Source: Candidatus Gastranaerophilales bacterium (GTDB taxonomy: Bacteria > Cyanobacteriota > Vampirovibrionia > Gastranaerophilales > Gastranaerophilaceae). From it: a stretch of DNA of 53,764 nucleotides. Below, piece by piece: positions 51,211 through 53,764 of this stretch. The notes beneath the pieces were generated by a model. The model was not told the origin of the DNA and ran no database searches. It saw nothing but the letters and a program-made list of their open reading frames with translations. Each line of letters begins with the position of its first letter. Position 1 is the stretch's first letter. The stretch is from positions 1 through 53,764 of the forward strand of contig CALUQO010000017.1 of NCBI GenBank assembly GCA_944322935.1, in the 5' to 3' direction. The position numbers and the translations under genes were made by a program.

Positions 51211-52140
51211 TCAGCTTATGACTTCGGCGCCGTTTTCTTCTACCTGCAAAGTCAAAATTTTTGATTTTACATTCAAGTCCAGCCATACTTGAGAAACCGT
51301 TTCTCTTATCTTATTAAGATTGTTGCCGTGAGAAATAACAAGTATAGAAGGACCAGCTCCGCTTATTACAACACCCATAACATTTTCTTCATGTTTTAAG
51401 GCCTCATTAATTTCTTTTAGACCCGGAATGAGTTTTTCTCTGTATTGCTGATGGAGTCTGTCTTGCAGAGCTATTTTCATTAATTTTTCATCATGAGAGT
51501 TTACTGCCTGAACAAGCATTGCCGTATGTTTCAAGTTAAATATTGCATCCTTCATCGGAACCTCAGGTGGTAAAACTGAGCGTGCAATATCTGTTGCCAG
51601 TTCGTAATCAGGAATACAAACGGTTATGTTCCAATCTTTAGGCCAGTTCATTTTGCTATACACAACACTGCCGTCTTCTTCAATCGATGCTACTACAAAC
51701 CCGCCCACAATGGCAGGTGTAATATTATCAGGATGGTTTTCGATTTCGGTTGCTATGGAAAGTAAAGCTGCTTCGTCCGCCGGCCTGCCCAAAAGCTCGT
51801 TTGCCGCAATCAGCCCGCCCACAATTACCGCAGCAGAGCTGCCAAGTCCTCTTGCTATGGGAATATGTGTTCTGATTGTAATTTTGAGTTCACTCGGGGT
51901 TTGGCCTATGGAGTTATATAAAAGTTCTATTGCTTTATAAACAATATTGTTTTCATCCGTAGGGATGGATATTAAATCCTGCTCATGAGTTTCGTCTATA
52001 ATATTTATTTCAATACCCGTTCCGGGCATGATAGTTTCTTCTACCGTAACAGTATTGTATATAGGCAAAGCAAGACCCAAACAATCAAAACCGGGGCCCA
52101 AATTTGCCGTAGTAGCAGGTACTTTTACACTAACTTTCAT
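51211..52140 (-). CDS. thrB: Homoserine kinase
   Basis: A 309-residue GHMP-family kinase for the threonine pathway. The start MKVSVKVPATTANLGPGFDCLG is diagnostic. The ATP-binding motif is PIARGLGSSAAVIVGG (about residues 92-107), and the third GHMP motif is VISGAGPSILV (about 258-268). The length is normal (about 300-310). There is no strong ribosome binding site (AAGGAAAAG lies a little upstream). It is monocistronic, between ahcY and atpD, all on the minus strand. Confidence 0.95.
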   Translation of the reverse strand: MKVSVKVPATTANLGPGFDCLGLALPIYNTVTVEETIMPGTGIEINIIDETHEQDLISIPTDENNIVYKAIELLYNSIGQTPSELKITIRTHIPIARGLGSSAAVIVGGLIAANELLGRPADEAALLSIATEIENHPDNITPAIVGGFVVASIEEDGSVVYSKMNWPKDWNITVCIPDYELATDIARSVLPPEVPMKDAIFNLKHTAMLVQAVNSHDEKLMKIALQDRLHQQYREKLIPGLKEINEALKHEENVMGVVISGAGPSILVISHGNNLNKIRETVSQVWLDLNVKSKILTLQVEENGAEVIS

Positions 52141-52196
52141 ATAAAATCTTTTCCTTTTCCAAAAAGATTATAACATAAGCAAAATTAAACAAAATT

Positions 52197-52254
52197 TTTA
52201 GAGTGAATTTGTTTAAAAACGGAAAAACCGTGTTTTTGGCAAATTCACTCTAAA
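52197..52254. repeat. Long hairpin between ahcY and thrB
   Basis: A perfect 15-bp inverted repeat (52197-52211 and 52240-52254, TTTAGAGTGAATTTG with its complement) encloses an inner stem (AAAAACGG with CCGTGTTTTT, one bulge). It lies downstream of ahcY and could be its terminator or processing hairpin, although a T-run after the stem is weak. Confidence 0.6.
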
Positions 52255-52284
52255 GTAATAACCTTTTAATATAATAAAGTTTTA

Positions 52285-53589
<1,305 letters not shown>

Positions 53590-53652
53590 CTACATAATTC
53601 TAGCATGAATATAGTTTGTCCGAGAAAATTTTGCGATAAGGAACGTAAGTCG

Positions 53653-53764
53653 TATGGTAGACTTTAGTCTACCGTAACTCCTTCCCTTGCTTGGGGAAGG
53701 CTGGGGTGTGGAGCGGCAAAACCAATGAGGGAAGGCCGGTTTGGCATACCTGCCCAAAGCAAAA
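53653..53764. repeat. GC-rich structured repeat at the window end
   Basis: Unlike the flanking AT-rich DNA, this end is GC-rich and holds two hairpins: GGTAGACT with AGTCTACC (53656-53673, extended by TAT/GTA), and CCTTCCC with GGGAAGG (53680-53700), followed by a second GGGAAGG at about 53731. Such CCTTCCC...GGGGAAGG...CTGGGGTG stretches look like dispersed intergenic repeats. It is cut by the window edge. Confidence 0.55.

Overview
The window looks like chromosomal DNA from a low-GC, flagellated, diderm relative of the cyanobacteria, most likely Candidatus Gastranaerophilales (Vampirovibrionia, 'Melainabacteria'). Five things suggest this: ATP synthase beta and epsilon sit in their own two-gene unit, as in cyanobacteria; a probable replication origin lies beside dnaN rather than dnaA; Kdo (kdsC, kdsD) and P/L-ring flagellar genes imply an outer membrane; there is a PBS-lyase-type HEAT protein; and no photosynthesis gene is present. 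This assignment is an inference from gene content. No phylogeny could be run.

Layout. 1-6.8 kb: a small ORF, a HEAT-repeat protein, a DUF2085 membrane protein, fixC-fixX without adjacent fixAB, a repeat-containing unknown and recJ. 6.8-15.8 kb: a small XRE regulator, then a minus-strand flagellar operon transcribed as lytic transglycosylase, flgF-like, flgG, flgA, flgH, flgI, flgJ (rod domain only), an unknown in the usual flgM slot, flgN, flgK, flgL. 15.9-20.2 kb: small proteins, gpsA, a TPR-like anchored protein, and a regulated 95-aa gene beside a probable small RNA. 20.2-25.8 kb: kdsD-kdsC, a lone sugar ABC permease, gmk, a radical SAM protein and flagellin. 26.2-30 kb: a degenerate receiver/GGDEF protein, an isochorismatase-family hydrolase, a small unknown, the probable oriC and dnaN. 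30-42.8 kb: arginine decarboxylase, aroF, a helical anchored protein, bioB-ruvA-comM, priA with a PC4-like gene, an HNH protein, a GNAT-like protein and scpB. 43-53.8 kb: cysS, coaE, two membrane proteins, an ADP-ribosylglycohydrolase, atpD-atpC, thrB and ahcY, ending in a GC-rich structured repeat.

Main observations. (1) Five otherwise unrelated proteins share a short, polar, Asn/Ser/Tyr/Lys-rich N-terminal leader that ends in a hydrophobic-x-Phe-[Gly/Gln/Lys] motif: a 95-aa protein, a radical SAM enzyme, a helical membrane-anchored protein, an HNH protein and an ADP-ribosylglycohydrolase. This may be an undescribed targeting or processing signal. (2) A compact origin lies next to dnaN, with three TTTTCTACA boxes, three TGTTCAAAC-type elements and a pure A+T stretch of 58 bp. 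(3) Several genes have a -10 element so close to the start codon that their mRNAs should be leaderless or nearly so. (4) Two intrinsic terminators have no gene upstream on their strand, which suggests unannotated small RNAs. (5) A palindromic operator overlaps a near-consensus promoter in front of the 95-aa leader-bearing gene.

Most genes here are housekeeping. Start codons were moved from the longest reading frame wherever a Shine-Dalgarno sequence, family length or promoter position argued for it, and the entries say so.
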